Positions 45,124 to 54,784 are shown, counted from the stretch's first letter. The stretch: 64,000 nucleotides of DNA from Paenibacillus agilis (GCF_007786455.1 NZ_VNJK01000002.1:186001-250000); one strand, 5' to 3'. The notes: a model not told the origin generated them from the sequence alone. A program made the numbers and translations.

Positions 45124-46665
45124 TTAGCTGACATTAGATGCCTTAGCTTTCTTGTCACGCTCCGGTTTCTCTGCCTGGATGCGTTCTCCACCCATAAGCG
45201 CAATCGAGATAAGTGCGAGGACAACAGGAACGAGAATCCAGCCAAACGTACCGCTAATCGACTCTGCCAAGCTGTTAATCAACCGCTCATATACATCAGG
45301 TGGAATTTGCTTGCGCGTCTCCTCTGCCAACAATACTTGAGCATCAATTCCTTGCATCGCTTCTGCACTAGGCATCGCTTGTGAAATGCTGCGATTAAAC
45401 AAGGCAGACTGCACCGCTCCAAATACCGTAATGCCAAGTGTCATCCCCAGCGAACGGAAGAACGACTGCGTAGCATTTGCTGTTCCACGCTTATTAAAGT
45501 CCATCCCATGAACAGAAGCCAAACTGATGAGTGAAAACGAGAATCCAACTCCCATTCCCGTCAATACCATGTACAACGTCATCAGCGTACGAGGAGTGTC
45601 AGGCGATAGTGTACTTAGCAGACCAATTCCAGCTGCCAACAAAATACCCGATACGATCATAAGTGAACGGAATCTAAGTCTGGACAAGAGAATGCCCGCT
45701 GCTGTACTTGTTACAACCGAACCAAGCATCATTGGTGTTAAAATGAGACCGCTATTTGTAGCTGTCCCCCCATACACACCTTGGACAAACATCGGAATAT
45801 AGACAACAGCGAATACGAAAATCATCCCATACAAGAAGCCAATACATTGGCTCGTTGCAAACAGCCTTCGTTTAAATAGCGAGAACGTAATAATCGGTTC
45901 CTTTGCTTTTGTCTCAATCCATAGAAACAGAGCCAAAAACACCGCAAAGACCACAAACAAACTAATAATCGGCACAGAGTTCCACGCATAGGTTTTACCG
46001 CCAAGCTCAAGCGCGAACATGAGGCTGACCACTGCTATAATAAGCGTAAATGCACCTGCCCAATCGATTTGCTGCTTCTTTGTCGGTGAAGTTTCCTTGT
46101 AGAACTGCATAATGAACCAGAACGAAACGATACCGAGCGGCAAATTAATATAGAAAATCCACTCCCAGCCCCAGAAATCCGTAATGTAAGCACCAAGCAG
46201 TGGACCCATCACACTAGAAGTGCCAAACACGGCACCAAATAGCCCTGTCATTTTGCCGCGCTTCTCTGGTGGGAATATATCAAAAATAATCGTGAAAGCA
46301 ATTGGTACGAGTGCACCGCCGCCAATCCCTTGAATGACACGGTATAGCGCCAACATCTCGATGCTGTTAGCTGTTCCGCATAATATACTGCCTAACAAGA
46401 ACATTAACAATCCAAATATGTAGAAACGTTTGCGGCCAAACATATCCGATAGCTTACCGAATATCGGCATACCCGCCATCGTAGCAACAATGTAAGCTGA
46501 AGTTACCCAGACGAACTTCTCCCAGCCTCCTTCACCACCGATATCTGCAAGAATTGTTGGCATCGCGGACGCGACGATTGTGTTATCCATCGCAGACATC
46601 AGTATACCAAGCAGCAATCCGGCTACGACGAATGGAAGCTTATTTTGATTTTGATTGGCTAACAT
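45124..46665 (-). CDS. MFS multidrug efflux transporter, DHA2 (EmrB/QacA) family
   Basis: A 513-residue, 14-helix exporter. The motifs are MDNTIVASAMPTILADIGG in helix 1, GKLSDMFGRKR in loop 2-3, and motif C AVFGTSSVMGPLLGAYI-like in helix 5 (GAVFGTSSVMGPLLG), typical of drug:H+ antiporters. It is monocistronic, with a palindrome over its likely promoter about 175-185 bp upstream. Confidence 0.9.
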   Translation of the reverse strand: MLANQNQNKLPFVVAGLLLGILMSAMDNTIVASAMPTILADIGGEGGWEKFVWVTSAYIVATMAGMPIFGKLSDMFGRKRFYIFGLLMFLLGSILCGTANSIEMLALYRVIQGIGGGALVPIAFTIIFDIFPPEKRGKMTGLFGAVFGTSSVMGPLLGAYITDFWGWEWIFYINLPLGIVSFWFIMQFYKETSPTKKQQIDWAGAFTLIIAVVSLMFALELGGKTYAWNSVPIISLFVVFAVFLALFLWIETKAKEPIITFSLFKRRLFATSQCIGFLYGMIFVFAVVYIPMFVQGVYGGTATNSGLILTPMMLGSVVTSTAAGILLSRLRFRSLMIVSGILLAAGIGLLSTLSPDTPRTLMTLYMVLTGMGVGFSFSLISLASVHGMDFNKRGTANATQSFFRSLGMTLGITVFGAVQSALFNRSISQAMPSAEAMQGIDAQVLLAEETRKQIPPDVYERLINSLAESISGTFGWILVPVVLALISIALMGGERIQAEKPERDKKAKASNVS

Positions 46666-47152
46666 ATTTCTCAGCTATCCCCCTTTATTTATTGACCTGC
46701 TGAGCCGATAGATCTATTACACACCTTTTCAACAAACTAAATTGACCCCTAGTCACCGAACATTCCCCTGTATGCAGTAATATGGCAATATCGATTATTT
46801 TTCTATTTTCTGTTATCATTTCTTACAACACTACAACTATACCATAGTTAATGAACCATCAGTCAGGTAAACGAAATCGTTTATGACACCATTGAATATG
46901 TTTAATCTTGTATATATTCAACCTTCAAGCAACCTTCCCTTTTTCATTTACACCAACCTTCCGTTAGCACTACCGTCACAGATTAAATTTGCAAAACCAT
47001 GTTTATTTACTATATAGAATGCAGCACATCACGCGAGCTCGTAGAACAGCCCTTTAAATAAGGTTCCAGTTACGTTATTGTTACATTCAAATACATAATT
47101 ACATCATTACACACCATTACATTCATTTCCGTAGCAAAGGAGAAACGTACGC
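46666..47152. other. Divergent intergenic region, 487 bp
   Basis: AT-rich. It holds the palindromic promoter site at 46835-46849 for the DHA2 gene and the ribosome site (AAAGGAG) of the lipoprotein gene. No gene or other structure is seen. Confidence 0.4.
46835..46849 (-). promoter_or_regulatory. Palindrome overlapping an extended -10 of the DHA2 exporter gene
   Basis: AACTAT-N3-ATAGTT. On the minus strand it contains TG-G-TATAGT, an extended -10. A MarR- or TetR-type repressor could bind here; none is encoded next to it. Confidence 0.4.
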
Positions 47153-47572
47153 ATGTTAAACTCAACACATACATACGGTCGTGACCGTTTCCTATATGTA
47201 GGCTTATTTATTTTTCTCGTTATTGCAAGCATTGCTCTAATTGGCTGTGGCAGCGGCAGCAAACAGGAACTTCTCGCTCCTACGTTTGTAACGCTTCCGC
47301 AGTGGGGGCATATTCCCATTCCCGAAAAAGTGAAAGAAGATGAGTCTACAGATAACCGTTTGAACTATTTAATTGCCTACGAATACAAAGCTTTTGTTGA
47401 TTACTACTTGAAAGAACTGCAAGCACTTGGCTGGAGCTTGGAGGAGTTCGAGGCGAACAAATTATTTCATGCCAGCAAAGGGGACGACGACTTCGTCATT
47501 ATTATGACGAAAACGGATAAAAAAGATGTCGTACGACTTACCATTAAACGAAAAGAAGTAACAGGAAGATAA
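47153..47572 (+). CDS. Small lipoprotein, function unknown
   Basis: A 139-residue protein with an unusually long N-terminus (about 13 residues) before the hydrophobic segment and a lipobox IALIGC near residue 32. The mature part is about 108 residues and probably one alpha/beta domain (AYEYKAFVDYYLKELQALGW). No named family recognised. It is monocistronic, with a terminator after it. Confidence 0.65.
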   Translation: MLNSTHTYGRDRFLYVGLFIFLVIASIALIGCGSGSKQELLAPTFVTLPQWGHIPIPEKVKEDESTDNRLNYLIAYEYKAFVDYYLKELQALGWSLEEFEANKLFHASKGDDDFVIIMTKTDKKDVVRLTIKRKEVTGR

Positions 47573-47696
47573 ATGACAAAAGAAAGGTAGTTACTCGAAC
47601 CATCCATCTAACAAAATAAGCAGAACAGACAGAAGAGATAAGATGCAGCAGCATACTTCTAATTGAGAAAGCAGCAACCAATTTCCTGCATCTATG

Positions 47697-47768
47697 TAAA
47701 AAAGCGTATTAGGTCTACCAAATTGAGGGTCAACCCCCAGTTATGGTGCCAATACGCTCTTTTCGTTA
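47697..47768. terminator. Bidirectional terminator between the lipoprotein and thi operon
   Basis: AGCGTATT.GG pairs with CC.AATACGCT, with an inner GGG/CCC hairpin and A/T runs on both flanks. Confidence 0.7.
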
Positions 47769-47834
47769 TCCTATATTTCACACACGAATATCGTGTACAT
47801 GTACTTATACGCTTAGGCCTGCCCCCACCGAACT

Positions 47835-48680
47835 CTACCGCAGCAGCGCCTGAATGTCCTGCTTCATTCGTAAAAATTTCGGATCATTTTGCAGTTCTTC
47901 ACGACGAGGCCGTTCGAATGGCACGTCAATTCGCTGCAGCACGCTGGCAGGCCGTGCGCTCAATACGTAGATGGCATCAGACAGCAGCAAAGCCTCTTCG
48001 ATGCTGTGCGTAATAAACAACACAGAGCGGCGATGACGCTCCCACAGCTCCACGAGCCAGCGTTGCATATCACTGCGCGTTAGCGCGTCCAGGGCGCTGA
48101 ACGGCTCATCGAGCAACATCAGCTCATGCGGGCTAAGCAGCGCTCGCAAGAAGGCTGCCCGCTGCTGCATTCCGCCAGACAGCATGTGCGGATAGGCGCG
48201 CTCATAGCCTTCAAGTCCGACATTGCGCAGCCATTCGCGCGCCTCAGCCCGCAGCTCGCGTTTCCCGCGTCCAGCAATCTCTTGACCAAGTATGACATTG
48301 TCCTCAATCGTTCTCCACGGGAACAGCGCCGCCTGCTGGGGCATGTAACTTACATGACCAGTCTCGCCAACCACTGACTTGCCATGAATGGCAATATCGC
48401 CAGCTTCAGGCTTCAATAAACCGCCTATCAAGTGGAATAGTGTGCTTTTGCCAGAGCCAGAAGGACCTAGCAAAGAGACGAACTCTCCCTTGCGCACTGA
48501 CAACGAGATGCCGTCCAGCACCTGCACTCTGCCTTTCGTTCCTTTGAACGACATATCGACCATATCGATATGCAGCGCTAATGGAGAATCGACGTCAGCA
48601 TCACGTTGTTGTACATGTTGCTGCAATTTTACATCCTGTTGATTGTCCTGTTTGAACTTCGCATTCTCTACATGCTGCAT
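47835..48680 (-). CDS. thiZ: ABC transporter ATP-binding protein, thiamine-precursor uptake (ThiZ-like)
   Basis: A 281-residue ATPase of the nitrate/taurine/HMP class. Walker A is GPSGSGKST, signature LSGGMQQRAAFLRALL, Walker B LMLLDEPFSALD, switch THSIEEAL. About 30 N-terminal residues before the ATPase fold are polar and Gln-rich (QDNQQDVKLQQHVQQ), an extension not usual for the family. It is the last gene of the TPP-controlled operon. Confidence 0.88.
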   Translation of the reverse strand: MQHVENAKFKQDNQQDVKLQQHVQQRDADVDSPLALHIDMVDMSFKGTKGRVQVLDGISLSVRKGEFVSLLGPSGSGKSTLFHLIGGLLKPEAGDIAIHGKSVVGETGHVSYMPQQAALFPWRTIEDNVILGQEIAGRGKRELRAEAREWLRNVGLEGYERAYPHMLSGGMQQRAAFLRALLSPHELMLLDEPFSALDALTRSDMQRWLVELWERHRRSVLFITHSIEEALLLSDAIYVLSARPASVLQRIDVPFERPRREELQNDPKFLRMKQDIQALLR

Positions 48681-48694
48681 TTCATCGCTCCCTC

Positions 48695-49468
48695 CTACTC
48701 TTCATCCGTGGAACGCTGTCCATGCCAATGAATCAATCGACGTTCGATAAACTGGATAACCTGGAACAACATCACGCCAAGGAGTACTACGATAACGATA
48801 GCGACAAACATCCGATCCGTACGGTATGCTGCTTGCTGGAGCAGCATATAGTGGCCGATTCCTTTATCTGTTCCGATCCATTCCGCCACAAGAGCACTCA
48901 TTACACTATACGCAGCCGCAATCTTCAATCCAGAAAACATCGAAGGCAGTGCATGCGGAAGCTCCAATTTCCAAAACAGCTGCATGCGACTCGCACCAGC
49001 CATTCTCATATAATCGACCATCATCCGATCTGTACGAGATAACCCATCCATCGTAGCAATCGTAATCGGGAAGAAGCAGACAAGTGCAATGACAATGATC
49101 TTAGGAAGCAAGCCGAAGCCGAACCAAATCATAAGCAGCGGCAGCAACGCAATCGTCGGCACGTTTTGACTAATAATAATTAAAGGATAAACCGCTCTCC
49201 TTACAATTGGAACAGGGTGCAATACCATAGCAACTAGCAAGCCTACAGCCGAGCCAATCCCGAAGCCAACCAATGTCAGCTTAAGCGTTGCCCAAGTATG
49301 ACCCAATAACGTCTTCCAGCTCGCCTTAGCCTCCTGTACAATATCGTACGGACTTGGAAGCATCCATTTCTCAATATCAAACACCGATACGGTAACTTGC
49401 CATACGATTAGGAGCAGAAGAACCGCCACTAAGGGCGGTCCAACTTGTACAAATTTGCGACGCAGCAT
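48695..49468 (-). CDS. thiX: ABC transporter permease, thiamine-precursor uptake (ThiX-like)
   Basis: A 257-residue permease with six segments and the coupling loop YMRMAGASRMQLFWKLELP. LPSPYDIVQEAKASW near the start is typical of SsuC/ThiX proteins. Its ATG overlaps the stop of the preceding thiamine-binding gene by one base (TAATG). It ends 14 bp before the ATPase gene. Confidence 0.88.
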   Translation of the reverse strand: MLRRKFVQVGPPLVAVLLLLIVWQVTVSVFDIEKWMLPSPYDIVQEAKASWKTLLGHTWATLKLTLVGFGIGSAVGLLVAMVLHPVPIVRRAVYPLIIISQNVPTIALLPLLMIWFGFGLLPKIIVIALVCFFPITIATMDGLSRTDRMMVDYMRMAGASRMQLFWKLELPHALPSMFSGLKIAAAYSVMSALVAEWIGTDKGIGHYMLLQQAAYRTDRMFVAIVIVVLLGVMLFQVIQFIERRLIHWHGQRSTDEE

Positions 49469-49764
49469 TAACGGTACTTCTCCGTCAATTTATTCATGGA
49501 GATGCCACTAGGATTGTACACGATTTTCACTTGCGACATCGCACTCACACAGCCCATTTCGACCATAGCTTCGCTCATTTGTTCAATGACACGCAGCAAT
49601 GTGGAAAGCTCCCCTTCCATTGTCGTTTCCAATGGGTTCACTTGATATTTCACACCTGATGCTTCGATAATAGCAATTGCACGGTCTACATAAGGGATAA
49701 CGTCCTCACCATTTGGTGTTTTCGGGATAATTTGAACACTTACTAAACTGTTTGCCATGTTCAT
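49468..49764 (-). CDS. Thiamine-binding protein, MTH1187/YkoF-type (DUF77)
   Basis: A 98-residue ferredoxin-like-fold protein: SLVSVQIIPKTPNGEDVIPY, then GVKYQVNPLETTMEGELSTL and VSAMSQVKIV. In this family the small domain binds thiamine or HMP in the cytoplasm. It is located between the ThiY- and ThiX-like genes, as expected. Two ATGs six bases apart are possible; GAGG lies 8 nt before the first. Confidence 0.88.
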   Translation of the reverse strand: MNMANSLVSVQIIPKTPNGEDVIPYVDRAIAIIEASGVKYQVNPLETTMEGELSTLLRVIEQMSEAMVEMGCVSAMSQVKIVYNPSGISMNKLTEKYR

Positions 49765-49862
49765 CTTCCTTTCCTCAATAAAGGTAAGCTGCCCTATTAT
49801 TCAACAATAAGGCTTATTATATATTCAACTGCAACATCACTACGTCAAACTTACTCTCGCAC

Positions 49863-50897
49863 TTAATTTGCACTTGGCAAGAAATCATTTGTAAATGCCT
49901 TATCCACATCAATGGATTTGTCCATCAACTTGTTATCCACAAGCCACTTCGTATAGTTATCCCATACTTCGCGTTTCTGCTCGCCCCAACGCGGCGCATC
50001 CTCTTGATACTTTGTGGATAGCCATTTTTGGCTGGCATGTACAAGCTCTTTATCCAAGTCTGGTACAGCCTTGAGCAGCAAGTCTGCCGCTTCTTCCGGC
50101 TTCTCAATCGCCTCTTGATATCCTTTTGCCGTTGCCTTCATAAAGGCCTTTACTAGCTCAGGATCGTTCGCAATTAACTGCTCATTCGTTGCAATGACAG
50201 GCGTATAGAAATCCAGCTCTTTCGCAAATTCATTCATATACAGCATATCAACTGGCTCACCGCGCAGCTCTGCTTCTATGCCTGTCCAGCCATAGAACAC
50301 CCATGCAAAGTCAATGTCACGCTTCACGGCTGTAAAGTAATCTGCTTCACCGATATTAACATTTTTCACCTTGCTATAGTCAGCATCCGCTTGCTCCATT
50401 ACCGTACGCAAAATGGCTTCTTCTACCGGAGAACCCCAGCCGCCATAATTTTTGCCTTCAAAGTCCTTTGGCGTTGTAATGCCTTTGGACTGCGGAGCAG
50501 CAAATCCAGACGTATTGTGCTGAATAATCGCAGCTAGCGACACGATTGGCACCCCTTGCGAACGTGCCTGCGTCAATGACTCTTGTACAGAAACCCCGAA
50601 CTGAACTTCACCAGAACCAACTAGTGTATTCGGGTCCCCAGCCGTGGATTGAATAATGTCCACATTCAATCCTTCCTGCTCATAGTAGCCTTTTTCCTTC
50701 GCTACATATAAACCTGTGTGATTCGTATTTGGTGTCCAATCAAGCACGATCTTCACATTACGCAATTTGGCAGTCTCACCAGCTTGCCCGCTTGATTTTG
50801 AAGCTTCCTTCTCCTTTGCTCCACAAGCCGCCAAAGTTAATCCCATAATTATCACTAGAAAAATAGCGATTGCACGTTGTTTACTTGAAAATTGCAT
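49863..50897 (-). CDS. thiY: ABC transporter substrate-binding lipoprotein, thiamine-precursor (ThiY-like, NMT1/THI5 fold)
   Basis: A 344-residue lipoprotein with lipobox LTLAAC. The NMT1-like core has VKIVLDWTPNTNHTGLYVAK, GYYEQEGLNVDI, and YGGWGSPVEEAI. Members bind formylaminopyrimidine, HMP or thiamine. The start at 50897 has GGAGG 6 nt upstream; the longer frame extends back into the leader and has none. It is the first gene after the TPP riboswitch. Confidence 0.92.
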   Translation of the reverse strand: MQFSSKQRAIAIFLVIIMGLTLAACGAKEKEASKSSGQAGETAKLRNVKIVLDWTPNTNHTGLYVAKEKGYYEQEGLNVDIIQSTAGDPNTLVGSGEVQFGVSVQESLTQARSQGVPIVSLAAIIQHNTSGFAAPQSKGITTPKDFEGKNYGGWGSPVEEAILRTVMEQADADYSKVKNVNIGEADYFTAVKRDIDFAWVFYGWTGIEAELRGEPVDMLYMNEFAKELDFYTPVIATNEQLIANDPELVKAFMKATAKGYQEAIEKPEEAADLLLKAVPDLDKELVHASQKWLSTKYQEDAPRWGEQKREVWDNYTKWLVDNKLMDKSIDVDKAFTNDFLPSAN

Positions 50898-51045
50898 CGT
50901 ATGCCTCCTCAGTAGACAGATTGAATTGAATGTGAAACCACCCACTGTACAATGGGTAAAACGGGTCATGCTTGTTCGTGCAACTTATACACATCATGCA
51001 CCATATCATCTGGGCGTCATTCTATCTTTATCCACATGTGGACAA

Positions 51046-51074
51046 CAAAAAAAGACGTCCCACCGGGACGCCAT
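51046..51074 (-). terminator. Expression-platform terminator of the TPP riboswitch
   Basis: GGCGTCCC, loop GGTG, GGGACGTC, then seven Ts on the minus strand. It lies between the aptamer and thiY, so TPP binding should end transcription here. Confidence 0.9.
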
Positions 51075-51229
51075 CGCTGCGTAATTGGAATTCAGTGTAT
51101 GGTCATCGAACCTTTGTGCATATGATTTCCTATGTACTCTTGTGTTATGTATCTAACACGATGATGTCTGGAAGTCATGCTCTTGGATGCTTTAGGAGGC
51201 GCAACGCCCCATTCCCATGTTCACTGAAT

Positions 51230-51325
51230 CAATGTTTCCTACGCTGGCATTACCCAGATCAGGTTATAAGGGTCGGTATCTTCAAGGGATACATTCTCAG
51301 CCGGCCATATTCCAGCTCCCCAAGT
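51230..51325 (-). promoter_or_regulatory. TPP riboswitch (thi box)
   Basis: The minus strand reads GGGGAGCTGG, then CTGAGA, ACCCTT, ACCTGATCTGGGTAATGCCA and GCGTAGGAAA, all conserved thi-box elements in order. It controls the thiYXZ operon. Confidence 0.97.
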
Positions 51326-51362
51326 GCTATTGTCACTATCGAACAAACGTTTACAACACGTA

Positions 51363-51391
51363 ATTATAGACTTCGCCGGTTGGATTGTCCA
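51363..51391 (-). promoter_or_regulatory. Promoter of the TPP-controlled thi operon
   Basis: Minus strand TGGACA, 17-bp spacer, TATAAT. The start site would fall about 30 nt before the aptamer. Confidence 0.75.
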
Positions 51392-51506
51392 GATATTTCA
51401 ACATCATTCGACTCATGCTATTATGATAGTACTAGGACTTTGATCGTTATGAGGCTTCACTCTAACCTACTATTGTTATGTCGTGGTGCAGACCTCTGAA
51501 AGGAAC

Positions 51507-52019
51507 ATGTGGGAAGTGATGTGTGAAGCTAAGAACAACTGGCAGCCAGACTCGGAACAAATAGCTCTAAAACAGAGTAAGAAGCAAGCCGAACAGTTCT
51601 GGGCATCCAATAAGTATGATGTGATGGCACGTGGGTATGCTTCCTATAAACAAATATCTGCTCGCTATCGTGATGCCTCTACTGCAGCTGATTATGAAGC
51701 AGCTATGCATAGCATATCCCATACGCTCAGCGTTCTTCCCTATACGATGAAAGGGCTTCGAACTTCGGTTGAGCATATGTGGGGATATGTGAGCAAGCAT
51801 GTGCATGAAGAAGAGCGCGCAGTGTTTCAGCACATATTCGATACATTGGAATGGCAGTCAGAAACTTCTGAACTCGAACCAGATGCATTCGAAACTGCCG
51901 CGCCGCTGTTGCTCCTTATTCAAGAGTTCGCTATAAAATACGATGTTACTTATATCAAGCAAACAATGGCTAACAGCTTTCCACGATTAGCAGAGAACCA
52001 TCAGCAAGATCACAATTAA
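51507..52019 (+). CDS. DUF1722 (YbgA-like) domain protein
   Basis: About 170 residues. The stretch ASNKYDVMARGYASYKQISA to LRTSVEHMWGYVSKHVHEEE matches the YbgA/DUF1722 pattern (HKYxLMAHS...Y...L; H..GY.KK.L). In other bacteria the domain is fused to DUF523 or located near photolyase; here it stands alone. Its function is unknown. The start is uncertain: AAAGGA lies close before ATG 51507, and 51519 or a GTG at 51483 are alternatives. Confidence 0.65.
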   Translation: MWEVMCEAKNNWQPDSEQIALKQSKKQAEQFWASNKYDVMARGYASYKQISARYRDASTAADYEAAMHSISHTLSVLPYTMKGLRTSVEHMWGYVSKHVHEEERAVFQHIFDTLEWQSETSELEPDAFETAAPLLLLIQEFAIKYDVTYIKQTMANSFPRLAENHQQDHN

Positions 52020-52149
52020 GAACAACAGTAGGCTGCTTGGGCATGATCGAACAACTGTCCAGTAGCTAGCTACTTTGTTAAATCAATTCTACCTATAACC
52101 ATATACATGCAGAATGACTTCATGTACAGACAGGAGGGTTATTACAACG

Positions 52150-52905
52150 ATGCAAGATGTACTTATCGGAAGTGCCGTCTCCGCGATGTCGACGGGGCTC
52201 GGAGCTATTCCTATTTTATTTATGAAAAATGTCACCCATCGCTGGCGCGATATATTGTTGGCCTACACGGCAGGAATTATGACCTCCGCCTCGATGTTCA
52301 GCCTTATTCCAGAAGCATTAAGCTTATCTAACACATGGATCGTTGCATTCGGCTTGATGCTGGGATGTCTGACTTTATTGTGGTTAGAAGGCATCGTGCC
52401 ACATGTAGATCTTGAAAAAATGGAGCATGCTTTAGGCAGCAGCAGCGGTCATGCTCACGCTCCAATCGACCATAAATCGATGCTTATTATTGCCGCAATT
52501 ACGTTACACAATCTACCTGAGGGATTATCCGTTGGGGTTAGCTATGCAAGCGGCAGTGAAGCGCTCGGGCCGTTAATTGCCTTTTCCATCGGCTTGCAAA
52601 ATGCACCTGAAGGTTTTCTAGTTGCTCTCTTCCTCGTCACGCAGAACGTGAACCGTTGGAAGGCACTTGGTGTAGCTGCCCTAACAGGCGGCGTGGAGAT
52701 TATTACTGCGCTGCTCGGATTTTTCTTAAGTTCCTTCGTGAGCAATCTCGTGCCGTACGGATTATCATTTGCAGCTGGAGCGATGCTGTTTATCATTTAT
52801 AAAGAGCTAATTCCAGAAAGCCATGGCGATGGCCACCAACGCGCCGCTACCATTTCTTTCGTAGCAGGTATTATTACGATGCTCGCTCTGACACAATGGG
52901 TGTAA
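52150..52905 (+). CDS. ZIP family metal transporter
   Basis: A 251-residue, eight-helix transporter for Zn2+ or related divalent metals. The metal-site helices carry TLHNLPEGLSVGV and QNAPEGFLVAL. The variable cytoplasmic loop holds histidines (HAHAPIDH near residue 100). GGAGG precedes ATG 52150 by 11 nt. A strong terminator follows. Confidence 0.92.
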   Translation: MQDVLIGSAVSAMSTGLGAIPILFMKNVTHRWRDILLAYTAGIMTSASMFSLIPEALSLSNTWIVAFGLMLGCLTLLWLEGIVPHVDLEKMEHALGSSSGHAHAPIDHKSMLIIAAITLHNLPEGLSVGVSYASGSEALGPLIAFSIGLQNAPEGFLVALFLVTQNVNRWKALGVAALTGGVEIITALLGFFLSSFVSNLVPYGLSFAAGAMLFIIYKELIPESHGDGHQRAATISFVAGIITMLALTQWV

Positions 52906-52933
52906 GGTGTAAAATATTTTTAATGTGACAAGC

Positions 52934-52976
52934 AGAAAGACGAGGCTGTGATTACTCACACCTCGTCTTTTTTATG
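52934..52976 (+). terminator. Terminator after the ZIP gene
   Basis: AGACGAGG.TGTG pairs with CACA.CCTCGTCT, followed by six Ts. Confidence 0.9.
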
Positions 52977-53006
52977 ACTATCACTGGCTACCTTTACTAC
53001 TACCAT

Positions 53007-53426
53007 TTAGATCGCCTTAAACTTCACTGGCGACGAAAAATTAACAAGCGTCGTGGATGTCGAAAACTCTGAGACCTCATCGATAAAGGACTCTACCTCA
53101 TGAATCGATTCCGCCACAATTTTAACAAGATAACAGTACTGCCCCGTAACGCGATGGCATTCAATGACGATCGGAGACTGTTGGCAGAATTGCTGAAAGA
53201 CGAGCATTTTTTTCGTTTCGAATAAAATAAAGCCGGTAAAACTTTTGTTCAACTTCTCAGGGTTAACGATCGCTCGATATGCCTCAATTACACCAGCACT
53301 CTCCAGCTTCCGCACGCGCTCCGTAACAGCTGGCGTAGATAGATTAACAATTTGCCCTAGTTTTGTCATGGAGATACGACCGTCCTCTTGAAGGATGCGC
53401 AGCACTTTTTCATCGATATGATCCAT
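53007..53426 (-). CDS. Lrp/AsnC family transcriptional regulator
   Basis: A 139-residue regulator. The HTH covers about 1-60 (DEKVLRILQEDGRISMTKLG then STPAVTERVRKLESAG), and the RAM/AsnC ligand domain about 65-139 (CHRVTGQYCYLVKI). It is divergent from the DUF1272 gene, 153 bp away, which it may control along with itself. The ligand amino acid is unknown. Confidence 0.93.
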   Translation of the reverse strand: MDHIDEKVLRILQEDGRISMTKLGQIVNLSTPAVTERVRKLESAGVIEAYRAIVNPEKLNKSFTGFILFETKKMLVFQQFCQQSPIVIECHRVTGQYCYLVKIVAESIHEVESFIDEVSEFSTSTTLVNFSSPVKFKAI

Positions 53427-53579
53427 CTTGACGTTCTCCTTTATTTTTTAAGGTTTGATTGCAATACAGCTAAAAATATTTAGTTTCAAGGGTAAAACAC
53501 CTTTGAAAGGTTATGTAAGTTGTTTCCTACAATTCATATACTTTTAGTATAACGAATATGCGTTCGAGGGGGAGCTAAA

Positions 53580-53816
53580 ATGACACTAAAGATGATGACT
53601 AATTGTAAAAGATGTAGCCAACGCATTCAAGAGGATGAAGCAGCTTATATATGTGTTGAAGAGCTTACCTATTGCCAGTCATGTGCATTTGCGTTGGAAC
53701 ATGCTTGTTCCGCTTGCGGCGGAGAGCTCGTTCGTAGACCCCGCCATGCAATTACGGCGGCAAATAAGGTAGCAAATCGCAGCGGATGGAGCGCGTATGG
53801 GATGCTTCCTTTTTGA
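53580..53816 (+). CDS. Small zinc-ribbon protein, DUF1272 family
   Basis: A 78-residue protein. Four Cys pairs or single Cys are placed as NCKRC, YCQSC, ACSACGG, ending in ELVRRPR, the DUF1272 pattern. A tail of about 20 residues (ITAANKVANRSGWSAYGMLP) extends past the usual end. GGGGGAG lies 6 nt before the ATG. Function unknown; divergent from an Lrp-type regulator. Confidence 0.85.
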   Translation: MTLKMMTNCKRCSQRIQEDEAAYICVEELTYCQSCAFALEHACSACGGELVRRPRHAITAANKVANRSGWSAYGMLPF

Positions 53817-53939
53817 AAATTGTGCATAAATATTAAATCCATTGAGTATACAAAAAAAACCCAACAATCACACTCCGACAGTTCTATAAAATATTATAGA
53901 AGGCAATAAGCACTTAAATTATTCTATAATGTTGAGAAA

Positions 53940-53982
53940 TAAGCCGAGGACTACGTTCCCTCGGCTATTTTTATTAATTCCC
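53940..53982 (+). terminator. Terminator after the DUF1272 gene
   Basis: AGCCGAGG/CCTCGGCT with a loop of about 10 nt, then ATTTTTATT. The rest of 53817-54129 is very AT-rich; it holds a palindrome (TTCTATAA/TTATAGAA, near 53880-53900) and a TATGATAAT-like -10 near 54074. Confidence 0.8.
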
Positions 53983-54129
53983 CCCCTATTTTATAAGAAA
54001 TCACAATCTGTTTGTGAACAACAACTTAAAAACGCATAAAATTTATTCAAAAAAATGCCTTAAATACCTTTTATATGATAATATGGGATTCGATTTAAAA
54101 ATATTAATATATAGGGAGGAAATAAGTAA

Positions 54130-54765
54130 ATGAAGATTTTTGCTGAAACAAAGAAGCGCTTCAAATTGTCAATGATCATAGTGATTCTTGTCGCTTCCGT
54201 AATTTCTCCAGCAATATCCAATGCATATGAATATTATGGATGGTGGAACGATCCATATAAAATGATTCCAGGTATTTCTTCTGGGACTTATATAGTGGAT
54301 ACGATTGATAACTATAATTACAACGGAAAAGTATTCATGTTTCAAACAGCGTGGAACTCAGCAATGGATGAATGGAATAATAGAACTGAAGCGAATATAC
54401 AAAACAGCATTAATGTTAGTGGGCCAGAACGCATAAGAATGCGGGGAGAGAATTATGGAAATGTCGGATTGCAAGGCTGGGTAACCGTTTATAAAAATAA
54501 TGTAGTGGTAGGCGATGGAGATGCTACTCCTTTACCTGTCACTTCTGGTTGGGATTATGCAATTGCTACCTTAAATGCTCATTCTTTAAGGGACTACACT
54601 TACCCTCAGTATAGAGCCGTTGGAATTCATGAGCTAGGACATGCGCTTGGTTTAAATCATGAGACAGACGGAACTCCTTCAATTATGAATGACAAATTAT
54701 ATCCCCCTAATAGCTATTTAGTTCCTCAACAGGATGATATAAATGGAATCAACAATCTCTATTAA
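54130..54765 (+). CDS. Secreted matrixin-like (M10) zinc metalloprotease
   Basis: A 211-residue exported protein with signal peptide about 1-32 (ending SNA). The zinc site HELGHALGLNH puts His167, His171 and His177 as ligands and Glu168 as catalytic base. A Met-turn (SIMND, Met186) follows at the right distance, so the core is that of a metzincin. It lacks an obvious propeptide cysteine switch. The DNA is much more AT-rich than most of the window. It is followed 19 bp later by a lipoprotein gene in the same operon. Confidence 0.88.
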   Translation: MKIFAETKKRFKLSMIIVILVASVISPAISNAYEYYGWWNDPYKMIPGISSGTYIVDTIDNYNYNGKVFMFQTAWNSAMDEWNNRTEANIQNSINVSGPERIRMRGENYGNVGLQGWVTVYKNNVVVGDGDATPLPVTSGWDYAIATLNAHSLRDYTYPQYRAVGIHELGHALGLNHETDGTPSIMNDKLYPPNSYLVPQQDDINGINNLY

Positions 54766-54784
54766 TGAATAGGAGGATTTATTG

